Source: Chitinophaga sancti
Lineage (GTDB): Bacteria; Bacteroidota; Bacteroidia; Chitinophagales; Chitinophagaceae
Reading direction: 5' to 3'
Assembly: GCF_034424315.1 (NCBI RefSeq)
Contig: NZ_CP139972.1
Span: forward strand, 124,001-188,000
DNA length: 64,000 nt
This document shows positions 62,816 through 64,000 of the stretch, in pieces (the first letter of the stretch is position 1; each line of letters begins with the position of its first letter). The notes beneath the pieces were generated by a model that searched no databases, had not been told where the DNA came from, and saw only the letters and a list, made by a program, of their open reading frames with translations. The position numbers and the translations under genes are program-made.

Positions 62816-63781
62816 ATGAAAACGACACGCCTTCTCAACCATCCCGATTTAAGCTCCTCCGCTCATCGCTCCCACTATCTCTCCCTCCTTACGCATTTCG
62901 TCATCCTCGCATGCTTTATCGCCCAATCTTCCACCGCCCAAAACAAAGTCATCGTATACCAAACCGATTTTGGCTTAAAAGACGGCGCCGTTGCCGAAAT
63001 GAAAGGTGTCGCCATCGGAGTATCCCCCTCCCTGCAATTATTTGACCTTACGCACGAAATCCCAGCTTACAATATTTGGGAAGCCGCTTACCGGCTTCAG
63101 CAAACCGCTCCATACTGGCCGGCCGGAACGGTATTCGTTTCCGTGGTAGACCCCGGTGTCGGTTCTTCCAGGAAATCAGTCGTGCTGAAAACAAAGAGCG
63201 GCCATTTCTTTGTCACCCCCGATAACGGTACCCTTACCCTCGTTGCAAAACAACTGGGCATTGCAGCCATTCGCGAAATCGATGAATCACTCAATCGCCG
63301 TCAGCACTCCGCCGGATCATACACGTTCCACGGCAGGGATGTATACTCCTATACCGCTGCACGCCTGGCTTCCGGCATCATCAGCTTTAAGGAGGTAGGC
63401 CCGAAACTGCCCGGTAGTGTCGTGCGTATCCCTTTCCAGGAGCCTATTTACAAAGATCATGTCATCAGCGGCAATATTCCTGTACTGGATATTCAATACG
63501 GAAATATCTGGACAAATATTGATGGGCCAACTTTTAATCAGTTGAAAGTACACACCGGCGATACGCTGCATGTGAAAATTTTCCATGCAGATACATTACT
63601 ATATACCGGAGATATGCCTTATGTCACTACCTTTTCTGCCGTGCCGGAGCGCGCGCCCCTGGCTTATCTCAATAGCCTGTTGAATGTATCGTTCGCTTTA
63701 AATATGGAGAGCTTTTCTTTAAGATACCACATTTTCAGTGGACCTGATTGGACAGTAGCAATTAGTTCAAAAAATGAATAG
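62816..63781 (+). CDS. S-adenosyl-L-methionine hydroxide adenosyltransferase (DUF62) with signal peptide
   Basis: A 321-residue protein. After a 24-residue polar lead, a hydrophobic stretch (LLTHFVILACFIA) ends QSSTAQ, a signal peptide. The mature part carries all main marks of the SAM hydroxide adenosyltransferase/fluorinase family: YQTDFGLKDGAVAEMKGV, LFDLTHEIPAYNIWEAAY, GTVFVSVVDPGVGSSRK, VTPDNGTLTL and TFHGRDVYSYTAARLASG, then a C-terminal beta-domain (NIPVLDIQYGNIWTNID). The family hydrolyses SAM to adenosine and methionine. Export is odd because SAM is cytoplasmic, so the true substrate may differ. It diverges from the fibre operon and stands alone. Confidence 0.88.
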   Translation: MKTTRLLNHPDLSSSAHRSHYLSLLTHFVILACFIAQSSTAQNKVIVYQTDFGLKDGAVAEMKGVAIGVSPSLQLFDLTHEIPAYNIWEAAYRLQQTAPYWPAGTVFVSVVDPGVGSSRKSVVLKTKSGHFFVTPDNGTLTLVAKQLGIAAIREIDESLNRRQHSAGSYTFHGRDVYSYTAARLASGIISFKEVGPKLPGSVVRIPFQEPIYKDHVISGNIPVLDIQYGNIWTNIDGPTFNQLKVHTGDTLHVKIFHADTLLYTGDMPYVTTFSAVPERAPLAYLNSLLNVSFALNMESFSLRYHIFSGPDWTVAISSKNE

Positions 63782-63896
63782 GGATAAAATTTGCAAAAGA
63801 GAATGAACAGAATGAATATACTTTTTATCACGCTTTTTTGCGTAATTTCACGGTCATTCAAAACATTATATAAATAGCTCAACGTAGTACCAGCTT

Positions 63897-64000
63897 ATGC
63901 CACAACCGGATCATTCCAATGACCTGTTTCACCTGGCGGCAAATTATATCAACGAAACAAACCGTCATATTTTCCTGACCGGAAAAGCCGGAACAGGTAA
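63897..64000 (+). CDS. P-loop ATPase, probable helicase (3' end cut by window)
   Basis: Only the first 34 codons are present. They read MPQPDHSNDLFHLAANYINE, then NRHIFLTGKAGTGK, a Walker A loop at the very edge of the window. In Bacteroidota this opening is typical of large PIF1/RecD-like helicases, but with so little sequence only a P-loop NTPase can be claimed. Confidence 0.6.
   Translation, partial: MPQPDHSNDLFHLAANYINETNRHIFLTGKAGTG

Overview
The window looks like a chromosome segment from a Bacteroidota bacterium, most likely a Chitinophagaceae (Chitinophaga-like) species. The evidence is a SusC/SusD pair, an ECF sigma / FecR / TonB-receptor set, a type IX secretion (T9SS) C-terminal sorting domain, an exosortase-N locus, MacAB-type efflux genes split in the Bacteroidota way, and promoters matching TTTG-N20-TAnnTTTG. 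I see no rRNA, tRNA, CRISPR array, insertion sequence or prophage. Genes at both window edges are cut.

Layout. 1-7.4 kb: a minus-strand operon egtV-egtU-egtB-egtD for ergothioneine transport and synthesis, faced by a convergent EgtE-like PLP enzyme; upstream of it lie a flavin disulfide reductase and a DUF427 protein. 7.7-11.5 kb: a VIT-domain protein ending in a PEP-type sorting signal, overlapping its exosortase (XrtN). 11.5-18.9 kb: ECF sigma, FecR anti-sigma, a TonB receptor with a signalling domain, and a GH3 glucosidase. 19.2-23.9 kb: a large hybrid histidine kinase and a lipoprotein. 24.1-32.6 kb: an alpha-2-macroglobulin-like protein divergent from a copper locus (HMA-AraC regulator, CopA, CopZ). 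32.7-35.6 kb: a lipoprotein, two paralogous small outer-membrane barrels, and an exported protein made of about 28 Asp-Thr-Ala repeats. 36.1-42.8 kb: a small polysaccharide locus (SusC, SusD, GH51 arabinofuranosidase). 42.9-47.8 kb: TolC, membrane fusion protein, ABC ATPase and FtsX-type permease. 48.0-49.0 kb: a YiaK-like dehydrogenase.

49.2-61.8 kb is the most unusual part. Five minus-strand genes in one tight operon encode a DUF4402 (pilin-like) protein, a PapD-like periplasmic chaperone, a 2655-residue repeat adhesin with a T9SS tail, a second DUF4402 protein and an usher-like outer-membrane protein. I read it as a chaperone-usher-like surface-fibre system joined to a T9SS adhesin, in a phylum whose known pili are mostly of another kind. 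Its 975-bp upstream region carries three tandem 63-bp repeats plus a degenerate fourth. 62.8-64 kb: an exported SAM hydroxide adenosyltransferase and the start of a P-loop (probably helicase) gene.

Two further points stand out. In EgtU the substrate-binding domain fused to the permease appears circularly permuted: its usual C-terminal half comes before its usual N-terminal half. A ~55-nt intergenic element occurs three times, each copy starting a few bases after the T-run of a terminator. All functional calls rest on reading the sequence and recalling protein families; no search was run.
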